DNA of 9,835 nucleotides from Opitutia bacterium UBA7441 (GCA_002480015.1 DLQD01000151.1:1-9835), one strand, 5' to 3'; positions 1-6,604 are shown, counted from the first letter of the stretch. The notes: generated from the letters alone by a model not told the origin. Program-made: numbers and translations.

Positions 1-122
1 GAACCTTGTGCCGAACCATGCGCACTGACAGAATTCACGGTACCATTCTGCCTCATGACTCGAGCAAGGCTCTGGCGCACTAATTGCTCGATCTGGGCGC
101 GATTCAGGGGCATATGGCTCAT
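1..122 (-). CDS. N-terminus of divergent gene, candidate BMC cargo enzyme (partial)
   Basis: An open frame starts with ATG at 122 (or the in-frame ATG at 113) and runs without a stop to the left edge, giving 40 codons. The translation includes NRAQIEQLVRQSLARVM, then a polar Gly/Ser/Asn-rich stretch. Counted from the first Met, hydrophobic residues fall at 11, 14, 15, 19, 22 and 23, the i/i+3/i+4 spacing of one amphipathic helix. A short amphipathic helix followed by a flexible linker is the known form of encapsulation peptides on BMC cargo such as PduL-type phosphotransacylases, CoA-acylating aldehyde dehydrogenases and class II aldolases. The catalytic domain lies outside the window, so the enzyme cannot be named. 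Support for a real gene is the divergent layout with the DeoR gene and the A/T-rich gap between them. No Shine-Dalgarno sequence is visible. The BMC assignment is inference; a chance open frame of 40 codons cannot be excluded. Confidence 0.55.
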   Translation of the reverse strand, partial: MSHMPLNRAQIEQLVRQSLARVMRQNGTVNSVSAHGSAQG

Positions 123-228
123 AGATAAATATGGATAATTATTGGTTAAGGCCACAAAAACCAATTTTTAAACCCCAAAAGTCAACATATTTCTTGCATT
201 TTCCCAAAAAAAACAAAAATTAAACTGC
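123..228. promoter_or_regulatory. Divergent A/T-rich promoter region
   Basis: This 106-bp gap separates the left-edge gene (minus strand) from the DeoR regulator (plus strand) and is far richer in A/T than the flanking genes, with several A- or T-runs (156-160, 165-169, 206-213). On the minus strand, TTGGTT (164-159) and TAATTA (141-136) are 17 bp apart and could be -35 and -10 boxes. On the plus strand, TTGCAT (194-199) and AAATTA (217-222) are also 17 bp apart, which would put transcription start almost on the ATG at 229. All box matches are weak. No Shine-Dalgarno sequence precedes either start. The region most likely controls both divergent units. Confidence 0.45.
141..165. promoter_or_regulatory. 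Candidate operator: 7-bp inverted repeat
   Basis: ATTGGTT (141-147) and AACCAAT (159-165) form a perfect 7-bp inverted repeat with an 11-bp spacer, so the half-site centres are 18 bp apart, close to two helical turns. It lies in the gap between the DeoR regulator and the divergent gene and overlaps the possible minus-strand promoter boxes. The position suits an autoregulatory operator for the DeoR protein encoded next to it. That binding is inference. No T-run follows the second arm in a way that would make a convincing terminator. Confidence 0.4.
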
Positions 229-987
229 ATGTTAGCCGCCGAACGCCAAATTCAAATACTGACGCTACTCGAAGAGCGTGGCACTGTGCGCACAATGGAT
301 TTGGCGGAAGAATTTCAAGTGACGGATGAAACCATTCGGCGCGATCTTCAAGTGCTCGCCGATAACCAGCAATTGTCTCGCATCCACGGGGGCGCGAGCA
401 GCTTAACTGGGCGCCCTAAGCTGCAATCCTTCACAGAACGCCGCCTGCTCGAGGTCGACAAAAAGGAGGCCATCGCTAGAGCAGCACTCAATTTAATCCA
501 GCCCGGCGAGAGCTACGCCTTTGACAGTAGCACGACAGGCCTTGCCCTCGTTACAATTTTGCCTGACCTGCCCTACCGGGTGCTGACGAATGCCTATGCA
601 GTCCTCGAGCAACTAGTGTCAATGGAACAAATCGAACTGATCTCGACTGGCGGGGCCTATCATTCAAAAACGCAGACTTTTATCAGCGGTGACAGCTATG
701 GCATGTTACGCAGGCATAATATCAACTGTGCCTTCGTCTCCTGCATCGGCCTTGATCGCAACCGCGGCCCGAGCGAAGGTTTCGAGCAGCAGGCCGTCTT
801 CAAAGAGGCACTCATACAAACAGCGCAAAAAGTTGTTCTGCTGGTCGACTCGACAAAGTTCAATCAAGCCTCCGAATACTTTTTTGCCAGCTTGCGCGAC
901 ATCACCGAAATCATAACCGACGACGGTGCTGACCCCGAATTTGTCGAAGACTTACGCTCACAGGGTTGTATTGTTACCATAGCCTAA
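229..987 (+). CDS. DeoR-family transcriptional regulator
   Basis: The 252-residue product has the full two-domain DeoR architecture and the usual length. Residues 1-56 form the winged helix-turn-helix, with the recognition-helix signature TIRRDL at 35-40 and the wing motif HGGA at 53-56. Residues 75-250 form the DeoRC sensor domain, an isomerase-like fold that binds phosphorylated sugars; the DSSTT loop at 99-103 and the later STGG and VDSTKF segments fit its ligand pocket. Members such as E. coli FucR respond to sugar phosphates of deoxyhexose breakdown. Rhamnulokinase starts 24 bp downstream, so the likely effector is a rhamnulose- or fuculose-phosphate and the likely targets are this operon and the divergent gene; that part is inference. 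The ATG at 229 gives the normal DeoR start (ERQxxIL). No Shine-Dalgarno sequence is present. Confidence 0.93.
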   Translation: MLAAERQIQILTLLEERGTVRTMDLAEEFQVTDETIRRDLQVLADNQQLSRIHGGASSLTGRPKLQSFTERRLLEVDKKEAIARAALNLIQPGESYAFDSSTTGLALVTILPDLPYRVLTNAYAVLEQLVSMEQIELISTGGAYHSKTQTFISGDSYGMLRRHNINCAFVSCIGLDRNRGPSEGFEQQAVFKEALIQTAQKVVLLVDSTKFNQASEYFFASLRDITEIITDDGADPEFVEDLRSQGCIVTIA

Positions 988-999
988 AAATAGCCTAAA
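979..999 (+). repeat. 11-bp tandem duplication spanning the deoR-family stop codon
   Basis: ATAGCCTAAA occurs twice in tandem (979-988 and 990-999), separated by one A. The first copy carries the in-frame stop TAA of the regulator (985-987); the second lies in the 24-bp leader before rhamnulokinase. It looks like a small slippage duplication. No function can be read from it. Confidence 0.6.
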
Positions 1000-1011
1000 C
1001 CAAGAAATTAT

Positions 1012-2490
1012 ATGTCAGAGAAAAAGATCTACCTCGCTGTCGACCTGGGTGGCGGCAGCGGACGCGTCCTCGCAGGAGAGTTTGATGGTCAACGCATCGA
1101 ATTGCACGAATTGAACCGCTTCGAGAACAGGCCGCTGGAATTACCTGATGGCAGGCACTGGAATGTGACTGGGATTTATCTGGATATTCTGGACGGACTC
1201 AAAAGTGCCGCCAAAAAGTATGGCAAAGCACCGATCAGTGTCGGTATCGACACGTGGGGCGTGGATTATGGGCTACTAGATAAAGACGGACATCTACTGG
1301 GTTTACCTTTTCAATACAGGGACCACCGTACGGATGGTATGATGGAGAAAGCCTATTCCATGGTACCCAAAAAGGAGATTTACGAAGCGACTGGCATTCA
1401 GCTGATGCCCTTCAATTCAATCTTTCAGCTACTCTCCGAGGTAGATCGGGGCAGCCCGGTCCTCGACCTGGCCGAAAACATCCTCTTCACCCCCGATCTG
1501 CTCGGTTACTGGTTAACTGGCAAAAAAAGCCAGGAGCGCAGCATCGTCAGCACCACCCAGCTCTATAACCCCAACACTCAAGACTGGGACTACACACTCA
1601 TCGAGCGCCTCGGGCTCCCCAAACGGCTCTTTAACACGATCAGTGACGCGGGCGATACTCTCGGCGAATTGCGCACGAGTCTCAAGCAGTATACCGGTCT
1701 TAAAAAACTAAAAGTCATCACAGTCGCCGGCCATGATACTGCCAGCGCGGTAGCCGCAGTCCCTAGCCAAAAAAAGACGCCTGCCTACCTCAGCAGCGGG
1801 ACTTGGTCTCTCATGGGCTTGGAGCTTTCGAAACCGATCATATCGGAGCAGTCTTTTCAAGATGCCTTCACCAACGAAATCGGAATCAACGGCAGTGTAC
1901 GCTTTCTGAAAAATATTTGCGGACTTTGGCTGATTCAGGAATCACGCCGTTACTGGCTCGACCACGGACACGACTACAGTTATGCCGAAATGGCCGGACT
2001 GGCCTCGAAGGTCGAACCTTTCCGCTCACTGGTCGATCCTGACGATCCACGTTTTGCCGAGGCCGGGCGGATGCCGGAAAAGATCCAGGAGTTCTGCCGC
2101 GAGACCAAGCAGCAAGTCCCGGAAACTCCCGGAGAGACCATCCGCTGCATCTACGAAAGCCTCGCCCTGCGCTACGCCGAGGTATGGGAAAAGCTCCCGA
2201 ACTATATCGATGAAGCGCCCGACTGCCTACACATCGTAGGCGGCGGCTGTCAGGATAAACTGCTCAATCAATTTACAGCCAACGCCCTAGGCACACGAGT
2301 CTACGCCGGCCCCATCGAAGCCACCGGGCTGGGTAACATAATAGCGCAAATGATGGCTGATGGCGTGATCAACACACTAGCCGAAGGCCGTGAAATCGTG
2401 GCCGCCTCGTTTCCTGTGGACACTTACGAGCCGAGCGACTCGGCCTCATGGGATGCGGTCAAGGAGCGCTTTGCTTTGCTCAGCGTATAA
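1012..2490 (+). CDS. rhaB: Rhamnulokinase
   Basis: This FGGY-family kinase phosphorylates L-rhamnulose to L-rhamnulose-1-phosphate in the cytoplasm, the second step of L-rhamnose breakdown. At 492 residues it has the family's length. The N-terminal phosphate-binding loop is DLGGGSGR at 11-18. The rhamnulokinase signature GIDTWGVDYG is at 78-87, followed by the YRDHRTDGMM segment. The AGHDT motif at 239-243 supplies the probable catalytic Asp242. The second nucleotide-binding part includes SSGTWSLMG and VGGGCQDKLLNQ from 409. The C-terminus AxxGLGN is intact. It follows the DeoR-family gene by 24 bp and is probably co-transcribed with it. No isomerase (RhaA/RhaI) or aldolase (RhaD) is present in the window. 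Some homologues accept related ketoses such as L-fuculose, so the in vivo substrate could be broader. The leader has only a weak AAGAA before the ATG. Confidence 0.93.
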   Translation: MSEKKIYLAVDLGGGSGRVLAGEFDGQRIELHELNRFENRPLELPDGRHWNVTGIYLDILDGLKSAAKKYGKAPISVGIDTWGVDYGLLDKDGHLLGLPFQYRDHRTDGMMEKAYSMVPKKEIYEATGIQLMPFNSIFQLLSEVDRGSPVLDLAENILFTPDLLGYWLTGKKSQERSIVSTTQLYNPNTQDWDYTLIERLGLPKRLFNTISDAGDTLGELRTSLKQYTGLKKLKVITVAGHDTASAVAAVPSQKKTPAYLSSGTWSLMGLELSKPIISEQSFQDAFTNEIGINGSVRFLKNICGLWLIQESRRYWLDHGHDYSYAEMAGLASKVEPFRSLVDPDDPRFAEAGRMPEKIQEFCRETKQQVPETPGETIRCIYESLALRYAEVWEKLPNYIDEAPDCLHIVGGGCQDKLLNQFTANALGTRVYAGPIEATGLGNIIAQMMADGVINTLAEGREIVAASFPVDTYEPSDSASWDAVKERFALLSV

Positions 2491-2580
2491 TTTTTCACGG
2501 TTTACCTCACTCTAAGTCATCTATAGATCTCAAGAAGTGATGTTCCCACCTAACAACTTCAAACATCAATATCTCCTACA
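2491..2580. promoter_or_regulatory. rhaB-lutA intergenic gap with a small palindrome
   Basis: The 90-bp gap between rhamnulokinase and lutA contains the perfect 10-bp palindrome ATCTATAGAT (2519-2528). A TATAGA inside it (2522-2527) lies 15 bp after TTTACC (2501-2506), a poor promoter match. There is no Shine-Dalgarno sequence before the lutA ATG. A short T-run (2491-2495) follows the rhaB stop, but its upstream stem is only 4 bp, so I do not call a terminator. The gap is large enough to hold a separate lut promoter, but the sequence does not prove one. Confidence 0.25.
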
Positions 2581-3354
2581 ATGAGTATGCTCCACACTCC
2601 CCCGAATCGCCCGGCTGGTAAGTCCATCCAGCTGATGTCGACCTGCCTTTGCGATGCGTTTTACGCCGATGTGGCACAGGCCACAGTCGAAGTGCTCGAG
2701 TTTCTCGGTTGCGAGATCGAACTCCCTGATGGCCAGACCTGCTGTGGTCAGCCAGCCTTCAACTCCGGCGACTGGGCGAGTTCGCGCAAAGTCGTCCGCC
2801 ACACCGCGAAAGTGTTCGCAGGGGAGAAGCCGATCGTGGTGCCCTCCGGATCTTGCGCGGCGATGATTTTTCATGGTGCGCCGCTTGAATTTGAAAAAGA
2901 GGCCGATCTCCCGGAAATCCAAGCCCTGGCCAACCGCACATGGGAGCTTCTCGACTTCATCGTTTATGGCCTCGGCGTGACTGAGTGGCCCGGCACATTC
3001 AACGCCAAGATCACTGTGCACCGCAGTTGCCATCTACGCGGTTCGAAGAGCCCCGAAGCAATAACCACTCTCCTCGAATCGATCGAAGGGCTCACCGTCG
3101 AGCCGATCGACGAGACCGAGCAATGCTGTGGCTTCGGTGGCACCTTCGCGGTCAGTTTCCCCAATATTTCCAATAGTATGGGGACGCTCAAGATCGAGAA
3201 GCTGACTGCCTGCAAGCCCGACATCGTAGCGGCCGCTGACATGGGCTGCATGATGCACTTCGGTGGCATGATGGAGAAGCAGGGCTACCCACAGAAGCGC
3301 ATGCATGTCGCCCAGATCCTCCGCGACTCACTCAAAAACTCCGGTAAAATCTAA
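2581..3354 (+). CDS. lutA: L-lactate oxidation complex subunit LutA (YkgE-type)
   Basis: This 257-residue iron-sulfur protein is the LutA/YkgE subunit of the LutABC complex, which oxidises L-lactate to pyruvate without the flavin LldD enzyme. It carries two CCG (DUF3483/GlpC-like) cysteine-rich domains. In the first, Cys22 and Cys24 precede C54-C55-G56-Q-P. In the second, Cys150 in HRSCHLRG precedes C182-C183-G184-F-G-G. Paired CCG motifs bind a 4Fe-4S or non-cubane cluster in relatives such as heterodisulfide reductase HdrB. Length and motif spacing are typical. It starts 90 bp after rhaB, and lutB begins 5 bp after its stop, so lutA-lutB-lutC form one transcription unit. ATG 2581 is the only good start although no Shine-Dalgarno sequence precedes it. 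Placed next to rhamnulokinase, it probably handles lactate arising from L-lactaldehyde. Confidence 0.92.
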   Translation: MSMLHTPPNRPAGKSIQLMSTCLCDAFYADVAQATVEVLEFLGCEIELPDGQTCCGQPAFNSGDWASSRKVVRHTAKVFAGEKPIVVPSGSCAAMIFHGAPLEFEKEADLPEIQALANRTWELLDFIVYGLGVTEWPGTFNAKITVHRSCHLRGSKSPEAITTLLESIEGLTVEPIDETEQCCGFGGTFAVSFPNISNSMGTLKIEKLTACKPDIVAAADMGCMMHFGGMMEKQGYPQKRMHVAQILRDSLKNSGKI

Positions 3355-3359
3355 GCTCC

Positions 3360-4754
3360 ATGAAGACCCATCAACAAATCGACCGCACCGCTCGAGACCT
3401 CGACCCCGAAGTCCACGAGTCCAATTTCATGGGCGCGAAGCTCAAGTCCGAGCGCCGCTACAACACACTGCACCGCGACTACGACGACCCCGATCAGCTG
3501 CGTGAAACTGCCGGGCTGATCAAGCAACACACCTTGGAGCACCTCGATACCTATCTTGAACAAGCTGAAGCTTCTTTGCAACGCAATGGCGTCAAAGTGC
3601 ACTTTGCGATGGATGATGACGCGGTCAACGCCACCGTCCTTCGCATTATGGAAGAAAACGACGCGCACAGCATGGTCAAATCCAAGAGCATGGTAACTGA
3701 AGAGATCCACATGCTCAAATATCTGGAGAAGCACGGTAAAGAAGTGATCGAGACTGATCTCGGAGAATTCATTCTCCAACTCGACGACGACTACCCTTCT
3801 CACATTGTCACGCCCATTGTGCACAAGAACCGCCGCGGCATCGCGAAGACCTTCGAGCGTGAAAAGATCGGCGAAGACTACAACGACGATCCGGAGACCA
3901 TTACCCGCCGCGCTCGCCAATACCTCCGCCAAAAATACCTCGACGCCGATGTCGGCCTGACCGGCGGCAACTTCGTATCCGCCGAGAGCGGGCGGATCGC
4001 ACTCGTGACCAACGAAGGCAATGCGCGCTTCTGTATGGCGGCCAATAAAATTCACATCGCGGTCATCGGCATTGAGAAGCTGGTGCCCACCGACCGCGAC
4101 CTGGGACTCTTCCTTAATTTGATCGGCCGCTCCGGCACCGGTCAGCAGCTCACCGTTTACAATCAGTTTATCAGCGGCCCCAAAACTGCGAGTCAACCAC
4201 ACGGCCCCGAGCAGATGCACGTCGTCTTCGTCGACAACCGCCGCACTGAAGTGCTGGCCAGCGACTGCCGCGAGATCCTTCGCTGCATCCGCTGCGGTGC
4301 TTGTCTCAACGTCTGCCCGATCTACCGCCAATCCGGTGGCCACGCCTACCGCAGCGTCTATCCAGGGCCCGTGGGTGCGGTGCTCAGCCCGCTCCTTGCG
4401 GGTAACCGCTTCCCCGAACTGGCCGACCTACCCAAGGCCTCCAGCCTCTGCGGCGCCTGCAACGAGGTCTGCCCCGTCAATATACCGATTCCCGATCTGC
4501 TCTTGCGCTTGCGCGACAAGGCTAAACGCGAAGGTGCCAAGGAGGCAATGAAAGGCACCCCCAACCTCGGCCTTTGGGCGACGCTTTGCTCCCAGCCCAC
4601 CATGTGGAAAACGGCTCTGTCCATGGGGCACACCATGAATTATATTCCCACAGAGTTGATCCCCCACCCCTCAGCCAAGGCTTGGCAAGGGGCACGCAAG
4701 CTACCTGAATTCCAAGGTGGCGAGTTCCGCAAATGGTTTAAAAACAGGAATTAG
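3360..4754 (+). CDS. lutB: L-lactate oxidation complex iron-sulfur subunit LutB (YkgF-type)
   Basis: The 464-residue protein is the LutB/YkgF subunit, close in size to known members (about 470-480). Residues about 60-300 form the LUD domain, with conserved stretches such as TGGNFVSAESGRI and the segment around RSGTGQQLTVYNQ. A ferredoxin-like double-cluster domain follows: Cys309, Cys312, Cys315 and Cys319 (CxxCxxCxxxCP), then Cys364, Cys367 and Cys371 (CxxCxxxCP), as usual for this family. The C-terminal part (about 380-464) matches the DUF3390-like tail with conserved Trp and Pro residues. The protein presumably passes electrons from lactate oxidation through its clusters together with LutA. 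It starts 5 bp after lutA and ends 13 bp before lutC. No Shine-Dalgarno sequence is visible, so translation may be coupled to the upstream gene. Confidence 0.93.
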   Translation: MKTHQQIDRTARDLDPEVHESNFMGAKLKSERRYNTLHRDYDDPDQLRETAGLIKQHTLEHLDTYLEQAEASLQRNGVKVHFAMDDDAVNATVLRIMEENDAHSMVKSKSMVTEEIHMLKYLEKHGKEVIETDLGEFILQLDDDYPSHIVTPIVHKNRRGIAKTFEREKIGEDYNDDPETITRRARQYLRQKYLDADVGLTGGNFVSAESGRIALVTNEGNARFCMAANKIHIAVIGIEKLVPTDRDLGLFLNLIGRSGTGQQLTVYNQFISGPKTASQPHGPEQMHVVFVDNRRTEVLASDCREILRCIRCGACLNVCPIYRQSGGHAYRSVYPGPVGAVLSPLLAGNRFPELADLPKASSLCGACNEVCPVNIPIPDLLLRLRDKAKREGAKEAMKGTPNLGLWATLCSQPTMWKTALSMGHTMNYIPTELIPHPSAKAWQGARKLPEFQGGEFRKWFKNRN

Positions 4755-4767
4755 AAGACCGCATACC

Positions 4768-5382
4768 ATGAGTTCAGATAGAGACAAAATCTACAGCGCC
4801 ATCCGCGCCGCCCTTGCCCCACTACCCGAGCGTACCGAAAAGCCTGAGTGGGACGACGCCATGATTGTTTGCAAGCCCTCCGGCAAGTTCGACAGCCTAA
4901 AGGCTCAATTTGCCGACAAGCTCATTTCGGCTAGCGGTCGCTTCTACGATTCTGTCGACACGCTCACCGCCTATTTAAAAGAGGAAGGCAGCACTTTCGG
5001 CTATTGTGACCCTGCATTGGCACATTTGCTCGAAGGCGTCGAAAGCATCACCTTCGACACCGAGTTCGACGAAGCTAGGATCAACGATTATACCTTCGGC
5101 TTAACGAAAGCCAGCGCCGGCATCGCCGAGAGCGGCACCATCGTGCTCAAAGACAGCGTGACTTCTGCTCGTCTCGGCGCGCTGGCCCCCTGGATCCACA
5201 TCGCGGTGATCGAAGAGACCGACATCGTGGCCAGTATCGGCGAAGCGATTCAGGGTTTCGGTGACGACCCCTCGATTATTTTCGCGACCGGCCCCTCCAA
5301 GACTGCCGACGTCGAAGGCATACTGATCGAAGGGGTCCACGGACCAGGCATACAGGTCGCCCTTGTGCTCAGTCACATTTAA
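4768..5382 (+). CDS. lutC: L-lactate oxidation complex subunit LutC (YkgG-type)
   Basis: This 204-residue LUD-domain protein is the third subunit of the LutABC L-lactate oxidation complex. The family hallmarks are AESGT at 120-124, the HIAVI strand, TGPSKTADVEG at 174-184 and GVHGPG at 189-194, all near the C-terminus as expected. It is somewhat shorter than many LutC proteins (about 230-240), mostly in the N-terminal half, but the conserved core is complete. I chose ATG 4768 because it lies 13 bp after the lutB stop and gives the usual LutC opening, an amphipathic helix with IRAAL. An upstream in-frame ATG at 4717 would overlap lutB and add 17 residues that look like lutB read in another frame. 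The gene is the last of the lut trio; a 120-bp gap follows. Confidence 0.92.
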   Translation: MSSDRDKIYSAIRAALAPLPERTEKPEWDDAMIVCKPSGKFDSLKAQFADKLISASGRFYDSVDTLTAYLKEEGSTFGYCDPALAHLLEGVESITFDTEFDEARINDYTFGLTKASAGIAESGTIVLKDSVTSARLGALAPWIHIAVIEETDIVASIGEAIQGFGDDPSIIFATGPSKTADVEGILIEGVHGPGIQVALVLSHI

Positions 5383-5502
5383 TTCACATTCAATACCTTT
5401 CAACGAACGACTACTTTCTATCCAGTGCTAACCAAGTAAATCCTACCAAACGGCACACTGCCAAAGATTGAGTTATTTAAACCAAATCAAAAGAGGATAA
5501 TC
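5383..5502. promoter_or_regulatory. lutC-pfkB-like intergenic gap
   Basis: This 120-bp gap is A/T-rich and could separate the lut genes from the kinase/DUF4432 pair. It holds two AACCAA hexamers (5430-5435 and 5480-5485), the same core as the arm of the inverted repeat upstream of the regulator, plus a TACCAAA (5444-5450). A 4-bp GGCA/TGCC stem (5452-5462) has no T-run, so it is not a terminator. I find no convincing -35/-10 pair. Confidence 0.25.
5492..5497 (+). promoter_or_regulatory. Shine-Dalgarno site of the PfkB-like kinase
   Basis: AGAGGA lies 5 nt before the ATG at 5503. It is the only clear ribosome binding site in front of a gene in this window; the other starts have none or very weak ones. 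It fixes the start of the kinase and suggests the kinase is translated independently of the lut genes. Confidence 0.65.
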
Positions 5503-6600
5503 ATGAGCACAGATATAAATAGATACGTCGAATACTTAAACAACCTGAGCGGTCAAATCCTACTCGGATGCGATGGCTTTGTGGACGAGACTTACGAGAT
5601 CGTCCAAGAACGGAAAAGTCAGAACGACTTCACCGCCATGAAAAACCTGAAAATGTTCGGTGAACTCCTCGTGGAGCGGGCCGATGGTGGTGTCGGTGTC
5701 GAACTCGTACCAAAGCGTCGCTGCGAGGGAGGTTTCGGCATTAATTCCGGCCGAATCGCGGCCATCTTGGGACTCAAGCCCCGACTGCCGGGCCTCTACG
5801 GTGAGCCAACCATCGATCCGGCGTTCGTTGAGTTTGAGGACATCTGCGACATCTACTCGCTTGGTAATCCCGCATTGACGATCGCGCTGGAATTCGACGA
5901 TGGCAAAGTTTTGATGAGTGACCTCCAGGCCGTCTCCAATTTGACATGGGCAGATTTCGAAAAATTCTTCACCGAAGAACAACTCAAGGAGCTGTTCACA
6001 GGCGTCGACATCCTCGGTCTCGGCTATTGGTCGCTCACTGCCGACTTCGATGGCTTCTTCCAGGGGTTCATGAAGCAGTATGAAACTTTGACCCCGCCGC
6101 GCCGAATGTTTTTCGACTTCGCCGACATTAAGAAAAAGTCCAGCGAGTCCTTTATCAAATCACTGAAGTTAATCAGAGCCTACAATAGTAAGATACCGAT
6201 GACTTTTAGCCTCAACGAACACGAAGTCCTAGAACTGTGTTCGCGAATCGGCATTGAACGCCCTGAATTAAACCCCGCAACCATTGCAGCCACCTTGACC
6301 GTCGCGCGCGAGAAGATCGGCTTCGATGAACTCGTGGTGCACACGCCGGAATTTGCTGCAGCCTCCAGCGCAGCCGATGGTGAAGCCTATGCTATCCAGG
6401 AGCGCCAGACAAAGGTCATCCGATCGGCAGGTGCTGGTGATAGCTTCAACGGCGGTTACATGTGTGCTTCGCTTGGAGACCTCCCGATCAAAGAGCGGCT
6501 CGTGATGGCCAATGCGGCCACTGCATTCTTTGTCACTCATGCCACCGGGCCCACCAAAGAGGAGCTCGTCGCCCAAATCGAAAAAGCCGCCGACAAGTAA
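5503..6600 (+). CDS. PfkB (ribokinase)-family carbohydrate kinase, substrate unknown
   Basis: The 365-residue protein has both ends of the PfkB fold. Near the N-terminus is the substrate-side segment LLGCDGFVDE (about 20-29). The first PfkB signature is GGFGINSGRIAAILG, with Gly76-Gly77 and Asn81. The second signature is SAGAGDSFNGGY at 308-319, which contains the anion-hole GAGD and the catalytic base Asp313. The usual DT before xGAGD is replaced by Arg307-Ser308. The middle of the protein, which holds the sugar lid, does not match a subfamily I can name (not clearly ribokinase, fructokinase, KDG kinase or 1-phosphofructokinase). It is also longer than the 300-330 residues common in the family. 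It has a strong Shine-Dalgarno sequence, and the DUF4432 gene starts 4 bp after its stop, so the two are translated as a pair. The setting suggests a deoxyhexose-related or breakdown-product sugar as substrate; that is inference. Confidence 0.85.
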   Translation: MSTDINRYVEYLNNLSGQILLGCDGFVDETYEIVQERKSQNDFTAMKNLKMFGELLVERADGGVGVELVPKRRCEGGFGINSGRIAAILGLKPRLPGLYGEPTIDPAFVEFEDICDIYSLGNPALTIALEFDDGKVLMSDLQAVSNLTWADFEKFFTEEQLKELFTGVDILGLGYWSLTADFDGFFQGFMKQYETLTPPRRMFFDFADIKKKSSESFIKSLKLIRAYNSKIPMTFSLNEHEVLELCSRIGIERPELNPATIAATLTVAREKIGFDELVVHTPEFAAASSAADGEAYAIQERQTKVIRSAGAGDSFNGGYMCASLGDLPIKERLVMANAATAFFVTHATGPTKEELVAQIEKAADK

Positions 6601-6604
6601 TACT

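Noticed and set aside
2465..2495. Possible intrinsic terminator after rhaB
   Set aside because: The T-run is only five long and the stem is about 4 bp with an 11-nt loop, too weak to call.
2566..3033. 155-codon minus-strand open frame opposite lutA
   Set aside because: It is antisense to a clear LutA gene with both CCG motifs and has no recognisable domain; it is a by-product of codon bias.
3351..4343. 330-codon minus-strand open frame opposite lutB
   Set aside because: Long, but exactly antisense to the well-conserved LutB. Its translation is rich in Val, Ala and Asp without family motifs, as expected of a shadow frame in a G/C-biased gene.
4717..4767. Upstream in-frame ATG extension of lutC
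   Set aside because: It overlaps the lutB coding end, and the added 17 residues do not resemble a LutC N-terminus; ATG 4768 fits family and spacing.
4768..4830. Amphipathic N-terminal helix of LutC as a second encapsulation peptide
   Set aside because: A short N-terminal helix of this kind is common in LutC proteins from organisms without microcompartments, so it is no evidence of cargo targeting.
5452..5462. GGCA/TGCC hairpin after lutC as a terminator
   Set aside because: A 4-bp stem with a 3-nt loop and no following T-run.
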